DNA from: Watersipora subatra
Taxonomy: Eukaryota > Bryozoa > Gymnolaemata > Cheilostomatida > Watersiporidae
DNA: 64,000 bases
Assembly: GCF_963576615.1 (NCBI RefSeq)
Contig: NC_088714.1
Coordinates: 49,733,882-49,797,881 of the forward strand
Reading direction: 5' to 3'
Every line of letters begins with the position of its first letter. Within the stretch, counting starts at the first letter, position 1. The notes below the pieces were generated by a model that saw only the letters and a program-made list of their open reading frames with translations, was not told the origin of the DNA and did not search any database. Of the stretch, positions 35,736 through 46,695 are shown one piece after another. Both the position numbers and the translations under genes were made by a program.

Positions 35736-36009
35736 CATGTAACTAATTGGGCAAATAGTCATTACATTGGTTAAGATACTCATGCTTGAAGCATTTGCTT
35801 GGAGTTGATAACTATCACTGTTGACTGTTATGTGTTACTACTGTTAAGCCCTTCCAAAATGTGGTATTGTTTTAATAAAGATTTTAGTAATAATCTAACT
35901 TTCCAGGTAAGTTACTCAAACTCATAAGATTGTTATTCTATTATCCATGGAACACAGGACATTTGGCTAGTATTTAAATAAACTTGATTAAACTAAAACA
36001 CAATATTTA

Positions 36010-36300
36010 CTAAAAGCTATGTCTGCTCATCCAATGCCATGATCGGGTGTCAGAAAAACTTACATCTTCCAGGAATCAACCTCTCAACCTTCAACTTCCT
36101 TAACGAACAGACTAACCACTGCGCCGATCACACACTAGTCATGTTCTCAAATAATTGTGTACATACTTATTCTCTGTGTTTTATTGGCACACCTGATAAT
36201 CTCTCACAACACACTGGGCTTCCAGGGTGCTCCTCTATAATACGAGCCATGTTCGTCGGCCCGTCTGGAGCCACAGTTCGACAAATGACTGCATTGTATT
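36010..36300 (-). mobile_element. tRNA-derived SINE with upstream conserved block (S3)
   Basis: On the - strand: a block reading gttgtgagagattatcaggt then gtgccaataaaacacagagaataagtatgt, followed by ggcgcagtggttag (A box) and gaggttgattcc (B box), then a tail with gagcagacatagctttta. The same order is seen at 39250-38990 (-) and 44525-44745 (+). Confidence 0.65.
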
Positions 36301-36499
36301 GAATTCAAACTTAGAATTTCAGAATAGTCAATCAACATTCTAACAACTGCACTAATCAACTACCAGGTACTCCCAGGCTTGTATTCCCTAGTTGCAAGTT
36401 GGGGCGGCAAATGTTAGGTGACTAGTTATGAACATCTGGGGTTTGGAGGGGGCGGTGTAAGCCACCAACAGGTTTCTTTTATGTAGGGCCTCAACCGGG

Positions 36500-36670
36500 C
36501 CTCTCATGTAAAGTTAAAAAAAATTTATTGGAAAGTATAAATATTTTTCTATTATTTAAGATTTGTTTGTTTTAGGTGATGTGACTGCAAGGACTTTTTC
36601 AGATTTAAATAGGCTAAACTTGACCGCTCAGAAAAAAGACATATTTTTCTTTTGAGCATTTCAACAAAGA
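36500..36670 (+). mobile_element. Foldback element family B, partial diverged copy (B3)
   Basis: Blocks ttattggaaagtataaatat, ttctattatttaagat, ggtgatgtgactgcaagga and tgagcatttcaac follow the order of the family-B left arm and centre. The right half is absent. Confidence 0.5.
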
Positions 36671-38400
36671 TCAACTTTGCCGATTTTATTTCATCCGAAG
36701 GTTTCCACGCTTTCGATGGGCCATTGCCAAGTGGATGTTTGGAAAAATTTGACCTTTTGCAAACCTTGATAAAAGTCGTTAACAAGAGTATTTTGCCGAT
36801 GATGATAATAATGACGCCTAAGAACTACTAAAAGTTGATGTTTACCTCTATGGCTTGGAATAAAGTGACATTCTACAGTGATATAAACCGTTCCCGTAGC
36901 CGTTGGGCATACAACTGTTAGAGTTAATTATGTTGAGGTCGAGTTATCTAAAGCAATTTATCATGGCGTGGAGAAAGGACCAAACCAATCCGTTCGAGTT
37001 AACCAAGTGTTCGAGATAAAATTTTACATTTTATCCGAGGACGTGTTATCAGAGTTTGACTGCACTTATCCGCCAATAATTCCTAAAAAGTTGGGACGGC
37101 TCAGCTGGCCCAGAAAATACGGGCCTGCATATTCCATAATAATTGTATCCATATTTATTACACCTAATGATCTCTCATGCCTCTCCTTCTAGTAGACTTA
37201 ATTTCTTAGCAATGCAAAACAAATAATTACATGTAGTTAGTCACCAGATATTCATAACGTTAAGAGTGAACAGATTTGTTTTTGTGATTAATATTAGGCT
37301 ATCTAAAATTAAATTTTTTAAAAGCTTCAACCAGCATAAATTGGGAATAAGATATTTTATTGCCCAGAGTATAGAATTTTTCAGTAGAATTTGTAGCCGG
37401 TTGACTACCTAGTTCTAATGTCAAGATTTTGGACAGACAAAAAGTCTGCTCTTTTGTCAAAGACCTGAGTTATTGCTCGCATGCAAATGTGTTCAATGAT
37501 TACTCACTGTTACTCCTGACAAAAGTACTACTCCTGCCAAAAGTTTACTCCTGACAAAAATAAAGTGGTCTACCCCTTAACCATGTTTATAGAATGCTTA
37601 GAGTTTGCTTCTCTCAAACCTTCTATCAGAGACATGAAACTTTGTAAAGATTGTACGAACTGCTAATTTTCTAGGTCATACCTAGTTACTCCGCTGAGTA
37701 TGATTCAGCTTTCAAGGCTATCAAATTTTATTGCATCTGGAAACTCGAATGACAGCAATCTGTGTTTGTGATATTTTTTCTATATTTAAGGGAAGTGTCC
37801 CAGCAATTTTCAAAGCTCCTTCTACTCCATCAACAAATATCATGACAAGATAACTCTAACGTTATGACTTAAACTAACTTTGACCCACAGAGTTGCACAA
37901 GCGTGTGTATAGCTCATCTTAAAAAGCTAATACTTGCAGTGTATGGCTCGGTACAATCGGCTTTTGTAAAATGAGACAACTCCAACTACACAGTAAAACT
38001 GAGAATCCACAACTGTTTTAATAGTACCTATCTTTAGTTCAGCTATCCTTTACCTATGAGAAGAGTTATCTTCTTTTTTAATAGTTAAAATACCGTAGTT
38101 TTAGCCAAACAGACAAGCTCAAGGCACGTACTATTGTTCCTTAACTAATCATGATTACCCAGTTGTGATCCACATCAGATGCTGTCATATAAATATGAAG
38201 ACAGGGTAATAAAAAACTTTGCTGCTAAGTTGAGATACAAATACGATTGATATAAGGTCTGAAGCAGACTAGCATAAGTAAGGTACATTTCTGGCTATTT
38301 TGTCTGCATAGACCATAGACATGTGTGTATACAAAGAAAAGCATACCAAAAACAGATATTTAAAAAGTGCCCTTCTATTATAAATTATAGCTAAAAACTA
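36671..38400. other. Nothing recognised
   Basis: 1.7 kb of AT-rich sequence; the 74-codon frame 36968-37192 is unrecognised. A short ctcctgacaaaagt repeat lies near 37513-37560. Confidence 0.4.
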
Positions 38401-38569
38401 GAGCACTCAAACATAGTGTGCTAGTATGTAATGTAACTTATAATACATATGAGCACACTATATGTGAGTGCTCCAGGTTTCAGTTCCTGCTTGATTGCAT
38501 CGTCAATACAAAAATTGCCCATCAAGTAGAACAAAATACATTCAGATCGCTAGCATATTCTTGCCAGGT

Positions 38570-38765
38570 TTGTTATGTACGCCCTATGTTATGTATGCCC
38601 TATGTTATGTACGCCCTATGTTATGTACGCCCTATGTTATGTACGCCCTATGTTTTGTACGCCCTATGTTATGTACGCCCTATGTTATGTATGCCCTATG
38701 TTATGTACGCCCTATGTTATGTACGCCCTATGTTATGTACGCCCTATGTTATGTACGCCCATAGG
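38570..38765. repeat. Tandem array, 16-bp unit x 12
   Basis: Unit is cgccctatgttatgta with c/t variation at the first base and one tttt variant. Since 16 is not divisible by three, the same short frame cycles through all three + frames. Confidence 0.95.
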
Positions 38766-38989
38766 TGTGTAAAAGTAGTAGGGTAAGGTCTAAAGCAATG
38801 TGAAAATGTTAAAGGGATCTACTGTTGACTGTTAATACATTTTCTTAACACCCTAACAAGAACAACGATGATAACAACAACAACACACAACAACAACACT
38901 TTCCTCCTTTATGAAAACAAAGATAATTAAATTTGGGAATGCCAATACTAATTCATTTAATAGCTAAGCAATCGTCTATCCAAAATCTT

Positions 38990-39250
38990 TACGAGCTTCC
39001 AGACTCTTTAGAATCTATGATATAATAAGTGCTGTGCCTGTCCGTGTGTACAAAGTCACCGTTGGATGAGGAGAAAACAGTTTGCATTAAACTGGATTTG
39101 AGCTCACGACATTAAGTTTAGTAGACCAACACTCCAAAATTGCACCAATCGATCATCTCACAACTCTTTTAGAATAAATAGGCACATAGTTATTCTCTGT
39201 GCTCTATCGGCACACCTGATGAACTCTCACAGCCCATGGGGCTGCTTGGG
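38990..39250 (-). mobile_element. tRNA-derived SINE with upstream conserved block (S4)
   Basis: On the - strand: gctgtgagagttcatcaggt then gtgccgatagagcacagagaataactatg, an A-box-like attggtgcaattttggagtg, a B-box-like gagctcaaatccag, and a tail with cggacaggcacagcac. Same architecture as S3 and S5. Confidence 0.65.
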
Positions 39251-40092
39251 GTAGTATTCAATAAATTTTGCAAAAAAGTAGATTAGCTGAGATTACAGTT
39301 GAAAGTACAAAGAAAATGCCAAAAGATTATTGAAAAAGTAAATTAACACAAAAACATTTAAAAAAATTGTGAATAAATAAAATAAGCTCATTGTAATCTC
39401 TTGCTCAAAATAATTTCTCTGAATGTACCAATCTAATGAGAATTTCAATAAAACACAACTTTGGCACAACATAAATAAGTTAAAACAACTTTCTACATTA
39501 AAGAAATTTTCACAGAATGAGAAACAATCTATGGATGTCTTTAAACCAATCCAAACCTACCATCAATCTGCATGGCTTTCACACAATGCTGCAGGTACAC
39601 ACATCATGCTGTCTGCTACTGCTGCATCAATAGAAGCCAAAGCTGGCTGGACTTTGAGTGAAGTATGAAATGCTACACCAGGACCTATACTGCTGCCTTT
39701 CAAAATAGACTCCTGTAGAGCATAGTTTAATCCGAACAATACATACAATCGACTCTATGGCAGGTTTTATTAGGCTTGTCAGGCAATTTATCAGACAGAA
39801 GGCACATATTAAAGTCTGTTTTTTGTCCAGAAGTTTTGCGAACAGAACATTTTTAACACACTGAAATCTAGATTTGAAACACAAGCAAATCCCCCGATTC
39901 CAGACCGTATTACAAACTTTCCATCAATCGTGAAAGCACTTGGGATAGCACAAATCTTTTTGAACTGAATATTATTTTGAAGGTTAATCATCTTGTAAAA
40001 TCAACAAAAAAAACAGAAATCAAATAGAGTAGAGTTTTCCACTCTTCCAAAGAAGTACTGTTTTAGAGGTACAAAAGAGACAAATGATTGCA

Positions 40093-40360
40093 TTACACTA
40101 AGTTGGATAAAGTGTATAGGCCTATATTTTTTACGAATAGAAAAACAAATAGTTTTAATTTAAAACTCTTGTTGCTCAGGAAAGGAAGTTTTGTAGTTTC
40201 GTCTATTTTTGATCCTTCAGTACTACGAATTTTCACCGGTGTGTCATTAGAAATTAATGTTCTGATGGCAGCCATTTTTTGGTTGGTGTGAAGTTTTCTA
40301 ATAATTTTACCGATGTCTAAAAATTTAGTATTCCAAGCAACTTCAAACTTTAGAATTATA
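40093..40360 (-). CDS. Weak candidate exon, unrecognised
   Basis: From an acceptor-like ggttttcag on the - strand, one frame stays open for about 88 codons (ILKFEVAWNTKFLDIG, then KMAAIRTLISNDTPVK and DETTKLPFL), ending LSNLV and stop. Its internal ATG sits in a good context (aaaaaatggc). No clear donor is present and I recognise no family. It could be an exon of an unseen gene or a decayed transposon fragment. The neighbouring - frame 39991-39809 (MINLQNNIQ...) follows another acceptor-like site but could not be joined with confidence. Confidence 0.2.
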
Positions 40361-40509
40361 CTGAAAACCTATTACGAACAGAGCGACCAAAATTTCGCAG
40401 ATTCAATTAAACCGAAAATTGAAGAAACTTTAGAAAACAGAATCAACTAAGCAGCCACGTTTTTTTGGGCCTAGGCTCTGATAAGAAAACAACACCTTGA
40501 ATTGTTTCA

Positions 40510-40887
40510 GGCCACGAAAAAACGAACCGAAACTGTAAAGTAGCGAACATCTATATTTGATAAGGGCTTCCCGGTAGAACCCGAAGTGTTTGTCATAAAC
40601 TAGTGCTACGAGAGGTTTTATGTTGAGTCTTTTATTGGCTTTTCAATTCACGTAATAACATCACATGTCAAAACAATAACCACGTCGAATTGAGTACGTT
40701 ATCGAAATAAAGAGATTCCAACCTACGACGTTTTCGCGATGGCTGTGATTAACTGTTCGTTTTTGAGCTTTTAAGAGTTTGTAATCATATTTCCACATAT
40801 TTTGAACCAATAACACAGCAGAGTAAGACATGGTACACCTTTTGATACCAAATAACTGAAATGTAAATTTTTTTGCAAGTCAACCTT
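40510..40887 (+). mobile_element. Foldback/TIR element family A, truncated copy A3 (right part)
   Basis: Corresponds to the A1 interior from gccgaaac... to the right TIR (gagcttttaagag, aataactg, gcaagtcaacctt). The left half is missing. It begins about 150 bp from the candidate exon at 40093-40360. Confidence 0.75.
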
Positions 40888-41954
40888 CGGCAAGTTGTTG
40901 AGATGCACTCTGTTTTATAAATGAGCTAAAATTTGATTTAAGTTTAATTTAATCTGGTTTTGGATTCAATTTGAATCAGCAATATGCATGGTAAAAACTT
41001 GTCTAGTGTATGGGTATCAAGCTTACACCCTTTCAAGTTGCAGAACACCTATGACAGTTTTAGCGAAAATTAGGCTACACAAGGAGAGGTGATAACAGAG
41101 TCGTAGAAGACTTATTGACTAGGAATTGGCATATACCTCTTGATGCATCATCAAAAGCTTTTATATAAATAATTAATGTTTACAGGCCATGATAACTGAC
41201 TGCTTGATGTATAACAGGGCCATCCGCTAATCAATAGAATATTTACGAAAGACAAGTAGAGAGGACAACTCCAAATTTATAGGCATCTAATAGACCCTTC
41301 AATAACAAATACTTTTTCACAAGCAATCTTAGCTTAGAGAATATAAAAGCATGATTGATGGTATAGCTCGGTTACTATTAAACGCTGCGCCGTTATTGAA
41401 TGCACCTAGTTTGTTGATTATAAAACCCAAAAAATACAAAGAAAGGTTTGAACTGCAGGCTAAAAAATACAGTCAAACCTCAACAGAGGAAGTTGTTCTG
41501 TGCTGAATTTGAGTCGAATGTTGTAACTAATACTCGTTTAAGTGAATGTTTTTACACTAATACACAGTATTTATTTCTAACCTCAAAAATAATGATAAAT
41601 ACTTCAAATAATTATATATTATAATTATTATACATTGAGACAAAAAACTGAAAAAAAACCAAGGGTAAAAGTTCAAATTGTATGTGAGAACTACATTTAT
41701 GAAGTAATATTAGATTAAAGAAAGATTATATATCTTGTTTACCAATGTGCCAAGTGAACATAAGTACATACGCTCAGCAGTAGTGTACGTGATAGTAATA
41801 CTCAATGTAGCTTACACTTGCACTAGCTATAGTCTAAAATAACTTAATTTATATTTTTTACTACTTTTATGTTTTATTCCTAATTTCATTAGCTTTCTGA
41901 TCTTTTGCTAAGAAAACCCATTGCTTCACAAAATTTCGGACATTAAATATTAAA
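40888..41954. other. Nothing recognised; pogo/Tigger-like end motif at 41470
   Basis: cagtcaaacctcaacagagg at 41470-41489 resembles terminal sequences of pogo/Tigger-type elements (CAGT...AACCTC). No partner end or transposase was found nearby. Confidence 0.3.
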
Positions 41955-42866
41955 CGTTGTCCGTTTCTAAAAAGCTAGGTTACGTCACGTATTTATGGGC
42001 GGAGCTTGTTGTGCCGATCGTGTTGTTTTCGAAACCGATATTAAAACGCTGCAAAAAAGCCTTCATTACTCTGTCACGTACAACTGTCACGTACAACTTT
42101 TATCGTATTTTCTAGGTAAATGAGACACGCTGATTCCGATTTTGTTCTCAAAATAAATATTGGTTCATTAACCTTCAAAAGCCATTAAGGCTTTATTAAG
42201 AGCGTTTCAATGGCCGTCTCGAAAACAACACAATCGGCATAACAAGCTCTGCCCATAAATATGGCACGAAGCCTAGCTCTTTAGGAACGGAAGTTAGGGA
42301 TGTTTAGTACGATTTAGAATAATAGAGATGTGTGTCTTAAAACCCATTATCTAAAACCAGCCTGTGAAATAATCTCAATCTTTTATGAGAAGTAGATAAA
42401 CTATTTAAAATTTGCTCATAGCTTGTTACATGACGTTTAATAGGCTGAACGCCGAGAAAAATGAGCTCAAAAAAGCGCGATTTTATCACAAGCTAGCGAT
42501 GTTATCGCGCTTTTTTGAGTTCATTTTTAAATATGCAATGTTAAATAGCTTATCTACCTTTCAGAAAAAACTGAGATTATTTTGAAGGCTGAATATAGAT
42601 AATAATGGGTTGTAAGACACCCTTCTCTATCATTCTAAATCGGACTAAACATCCCTAACTTCCGTTCCTAAAAAGCTAGGTTACGCCATGTATTTATGGG
42701 CGTAGCTTGTTGTGCCGATCGTGTTGTTTTCGACAGTGATATTAAAACGGTGTAAAAAGTCTTGATTACTCTGAAAGTTACTGGACCAATCTTTATTTTG
42801 AGTGCAAAATCGGAATCAGCGTGTCTGATTTACCTAGTAAAGACAATAAAAGTTGTACGTGACAGC
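41955..42866. mobile_element. Nested foldback cluster
   Basis: Three arms of one sequence are seen: 41966-42040 (aaaagctaggttacgtcacg...), its reverse complement at 42218-42292, and a direct copy at 42662-42740. An inner inverted repeat (gttagggatgtttagta / cggactaaacatccctaac) spans about 42275-42670 with its centre near 42485. Outer arms (cacgctgattccgattttg / aaaatcggaatcagcgtg) lie at 42084-42172 and 42777-42866. No coding capacity. Confidence 0.8.
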
Positions 42867-43501
42867 TATGGTTTAAAGATTATCATATGAAATATTTGTT
42901 CGAATTTTATATCGGATGTCAAAAGAATCTGGATATATGTATAAAAGTGATTGTGAGTCAAGTTTTGATCGTATAAAATTTTTCTTTTACTCAAATCAGT
43001 GATATCAACAATAGCTAACCCTAAAATAGATTATCTCAAAAACTAATCAGTTTTGAGTGTCCTTCAGCTTTGCGTAAGCAACAATGTTGCAAAATTTAAC
43101 ATATGATTTAATTTCTGCAAAATTATATCATTTATACTTTTGCCAATAAAATATAATTACATGTATACTCAAATTTCAACTCATTGAAATAAAGGATAGC
43201 CTGCTTCCTTGTTCTTGTTTATCAGAGTTATTGATAAAAAACGTGATAAACTCACCAGCTGTTCGGAAAAGATATTCCATTCTCTCTGTGACGACAGTTC
43301 CAGAATTAGAGGCAATAAAGTTATTCGTTGAGACTGTTTTAAAAACTTGTCGTGTATCTATATCCTTCTAAAACTATTTGCTCTGCCAACATGTTTACAG
43401 TTTCACACACTGGCAAGATATGTGGAAGCAGTTGCCACTGGCATCGATATGGAGGTAGACAGTTGCCGTGAGCTGTCTACTCTTGACCTTCCCTAACTTA
43501 A

Positions 43502-43651
43502 TTAGCCAGCAGCGTAGGGGCTGCCGCTGCTAATCAAGCTTTCTATTGCCTTTTCATCAGCCTGTTGAAGGATGCTTGAGCAGCCAGAACTGCTGGGCTG
43601 AGAGAAAGTGCTACCGGCAGCATTCATGCTGACTTTAGGCCATGAGAAGAA
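43502..43651 (-). CDS. Weak candidate terminal exon or small ORF, unrecognised
   Basis: On the - strand an acceptor-like tttttaatag is followed by 49 open codons and TAA: FFSWPKVSMNAAGSTFSQ, then PSSSGCSSILQQADEKA and IESLISSGSPYAAG. Base composition is much richer in GC than the surroundings, as in the proven exons of this window. No upstream exon was found and no family is recognised. Confidence 0.22.
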   Translation of the reverse strand, partial: FFSWPKVSMNAAGSTFSQPSSSGCSSILQQADEKAIESLISSGSPYAAG

Positions 43652-43954
43652 CTATTAAAAAGTGCTTTTGCAATATAACAATAGTGCGCTAAATGCGCAG
43701 ATGGCGTATATTTATGCTTCTTGAGGGAAAGTACTAATCGATATGTTGAACTCTGCTCCGAACAATGAAATGTTGATTGCATAATTTTAGATTGTGAATT
43801 TTAGTAACAGACAACAAGTATGAAAATCTGAACACATGTAGGATTACTAGCCTCCTGACAACAACCAGTTTAATCATATTTAACAAACCGCGCTACTCCA
43901 AACATTCTCTCTCTTGCAGTTGTTTTGACAATGAATGTCTTATGGTTTAGGCTT

Positions 43955-44165
43955 CATCCTTAATGTTTATGCAGCTCTGTTTTCTTCTCTCTCAACTTCA
44001 TGTTAAGTTCAGCTACATTTTTGTATTTCAGTCTGCCTGATTCCTTGTTTCTACGTCAAGTTGATAATATAATAGTTGTTTTGGCACTTGCTCATGGTTC
44101 ATCCTGTGCACATGACCTAGCCATCTTAGTCTTTTTCTTTCAGAATGTCTATGAATAAGAAACCA
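43955..44165 (-). mobile_element. Non-LTR retrotransposon (LINE) C-terminal fragment, decayed
   Basis: A - strand frame contains RKRLRWLGHVHRM, then EQVPKQLLYYQL, the well-known segment downstream of many LINE reverse transcriptases (consensus RWLGHVLRM...PKQ). After a frame break GRLKYKNVAELNMKL follows, matching the GRPKLRYKD-like continuation. No reverse transcriptase core is present. Confidence 0.65.
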
Positions 44166-44225
44166 GCGTGTCTTAGGGAACATGTTAACATCTTCACATG
44201 TTAACATGTTAACATCTGCACATGT
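44166..44225. repeat. Short palindromic repeat of catgttaac
   Basis: acatgttaacat recurs several times, with gttaacatgttaac forming a perfect palindrome, beside the LINE fragment. Confidence 0.75.
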
Positions 44226-44524
44226 TAACGCATTAATTGAGAACCCTGAGTAGCAACAAATGTTTAATTTAATTATTGACATACTTACGTACAAAGTGAG
44301 CTTTTTTACTGGGTTTTGTTGTCTTTTCTTATAATGATATATTTTTAACACATTAACGCTATTCTTCACATGTATTCATCATTATTTAATTTTAGTAACA
44401 AGTAAAAAGTAAGTTTCCAAGGCTCTTAATACCAACTAAACTTGACAGTCTGTCCAAAATTTTTTATCAACCTGCACCTTAAACTTTCTCTCTTTCGGTA
44501 GCCATTTTTATTTAGTCATGCCTC

Positions 44525-44745
44525 GAGTTGTTCACCTTGTTATACACTAGTAACCTGGCAGTCTGTGTGCTGTGAGAAATCATCAGGAGTGCCATGAAAG
44601 CACAGAGAATAAGTATGTCCATAATTATTCAGAAAGTCAAGAAGGCTGACAATTGGTAGTGGTTGTGGCAGTTCAGGGTAACAAAGCAGAATTATGCGGC
44701 TTCGAATCCCGTATGAAACGATTGTTTTCCCAACTTCCAGCTGTG
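44525..44745 (+). mobile_element. tRNA-derived SINE with upstream conserved block (S5)
   Basis: + strand: gctgtgagaaatcatcagga then gtgccatgaaagcacagagaataagtatgt, then a tRNA-like part with the B-box match gcttcgaatcccg. Same order as S3 and S4. The 61-codon frame inside it is not a gene. Confidence 0.62.
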
Positions 44746-45498
44746 GGTTCGGACAGAGGGATAAACACGGGACAGAGGGATTATTCTTTAGAAACTAACC
44801 CAAAGAAAGTATTGAAAGCTTATCTAGGGTGTCAATAAACACTAAAAACCTCATCTAGCAATCAATTCAAGTGTGCTCTGGTCTTTACTATCAAACTTTG
44901 CATAATACATGTATCTTTAGGCCAGTACAATTTTGACGGCCGGAATCAGAAAAGGGTTATTGGTGATGAGAAAAGTTGGAAACATAAACTTATATTAAAG
45001 ACATGATCTGTTTGAAATTTTGCTTTTGCCCTTTTAGAAAACATTTCAAGAAAAATCTAAAAAACAATGATCTGTAGAGGTTTCTGACAGCGTCATCATA
45101 TATAATAGAGAAATCCACAAACACATTTATGTTATAGTGTTAGGGCTGCCACATGATAGCAAACATGCAGCAATAATCATGTATATTCTAAAGCAACTGT
45201 TCATTGTTGAGGCCCAAACACTTAGTTGCAAATAGTTTGTGATTTGCCTTTAAAATTGTAGTAGTTGCTTAACTCAATCTAAAACGATGAACTGGGAGTT
45301 GTTTTATCTTTTAACATAATTAGCATTGTCGGCTTTCAATCTCCTGTTTGAAATATGCATATCTTTGGTTTATAGTTTTCCCATCAACATTCAACAGAGG
45401 GAATATGCAAATGATAGCTGTTGGTTAATATGCCAGTAATTGCAGCAGATGTCCTGCTATTTAGAAAAAGTATAACAGTGGTATTCATAAGTTTTCTT
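44746..45498. other. Nothing recognised
   Basis: AT-rich sequence without recognised repeats or coding signal. Confidence 0.45.
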
Positions 45499-46420
45499 AC
45501 AAGGTTGACTTGAAACAAACCACCTTACAGTTATTTGGTATCAAATTTTTTACCATGTTTTGCTCTGCTGTGTTGAAGATGCAAAATATGCTGAAATATG
45601 ATTACAAGCTCTTAAAAGCTAAAAAACGAACAGGTATCGCAGCCATCACGAAAACGCCATAAATTGGAATCCTTTTCCAAAACGGCTCAAATGGGACGTA
45701 GTTGAACACGATGTGCTTCTGTTGACACTTTCATGCAACCTCATTTGTCAAAATATTTTCACTAATATACTTCACGCATTCAATAAAACCATGTCTATTG
45801 TCCTTATGTGTCTATTTCACCATCATTGTAATGCTGTCACTTTGAGCACTGATATCTTATAACCTAGCCTAAAACTTAGTTTAATTTTTTAACCTTGGCT
45901 TGAAGGAATGCATATCATCCTCTGATAAACACGAGGAGCCTGTTGGTCACCTGTGATAATCGGAAAATGCTGCAAAAACTGTTCGCCCCATTTGGCAGGA
46001 AGTATGGGTCACATGATCAGATTACGACTAGATGATTAGACTAAGCCGAAATGAAACTGTAAAATAGCGAGCGTTTATATTTGATCAGGTTTTTTTTGTT
46101 AAAACTCAAAGTGTTTGTCATAAACTAGCGCTACGAGAGGTTTTATATTGAGCCTTTTATTGACCGTTCATTTCATGTGATAACATCACGTGTCAAAACA
46201 ATAACCATGTCGAGTTGAGTATGCCATCAAAATAAAAGGGTTCCAACCTATGGCGTTTTTGTGATGACTGCAATCAACTGTTTGTTTTTTAGCTTTTAAG
46301 AGCTTGTAATCACATTTCCACATATTGTATTTAGCACCCACAAAACAGCAGAGTAAGACATGGTGAACCTTTTGATACCAAATAACTGTAATGAGAATTT
46401 TGTTGCAAATCAACCTTTAA
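45499..46420 (+). mobile_element. Foldback/TIR element family A, copy A4 (about 920 bp)
   Basis: Left TIR caaggttgacttgaaacaaa (first bases mutated) and right TIR gcaaatcaacctttaa; interior in the same orientation as A1 (ttcgccccatttggcagga, gggtcacatgatcag). No coding capacity. Confidence 0.83.
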
Positions 46421-46489
46421 ATTCTACATATAAATCCATCTGAATGTTTGTTGCCAAACTGGCAATGTTAAAAATGCTATAACAATAAT

Positions 46490-46695
46490 GGTACATATAG
46501 TTATATATTGTTAACATATAGTTATATATTGTTAACATATAGTTATATATTGTTAACATATAGTTATATATTGTTAACATATAGTTATATATTGTTAACA
46601 TATAGTTATATATTGTTAACATATAGTTATATATTGTTAACATATAGTTATATATTGTTAACATATAGTTATATATTGTTAACATATAGTTATAG
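46490..46695. repeat. Tandem array, 21-bp unit, about 9.5 copies
   Basis: Perfect repeats of gttaacatatagttatatat plus t. Open frames on both strands reflect the period. It lies 70 bp right of foldback A4. Confidence 0.96.

Noticed and set aside
36050..36130. tRNA gene
   Set aside because: A and B boxes are present but stems and anticodon loop are not tRNA-like, and the block sits in a repeated element; better explained as a SINE head. The same applies to 32.3, 35.7, 39.1, 44.7, 48.5 and 60.4 kb.
42084..42866. Viral or LTR element suggested by repeated arms
   Set aside because: No coding capacity, primer-binding site or LTR structure; arms are inverted, typical of foldback DNA elements.
43010..43030. 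Telomere-like taaccctaaa
   Set aside because: A single occurrence without repeats.
44653..44838. 61-codon + frame
   Set aside because: Overlaps the tRNA-like part of SINE S5.
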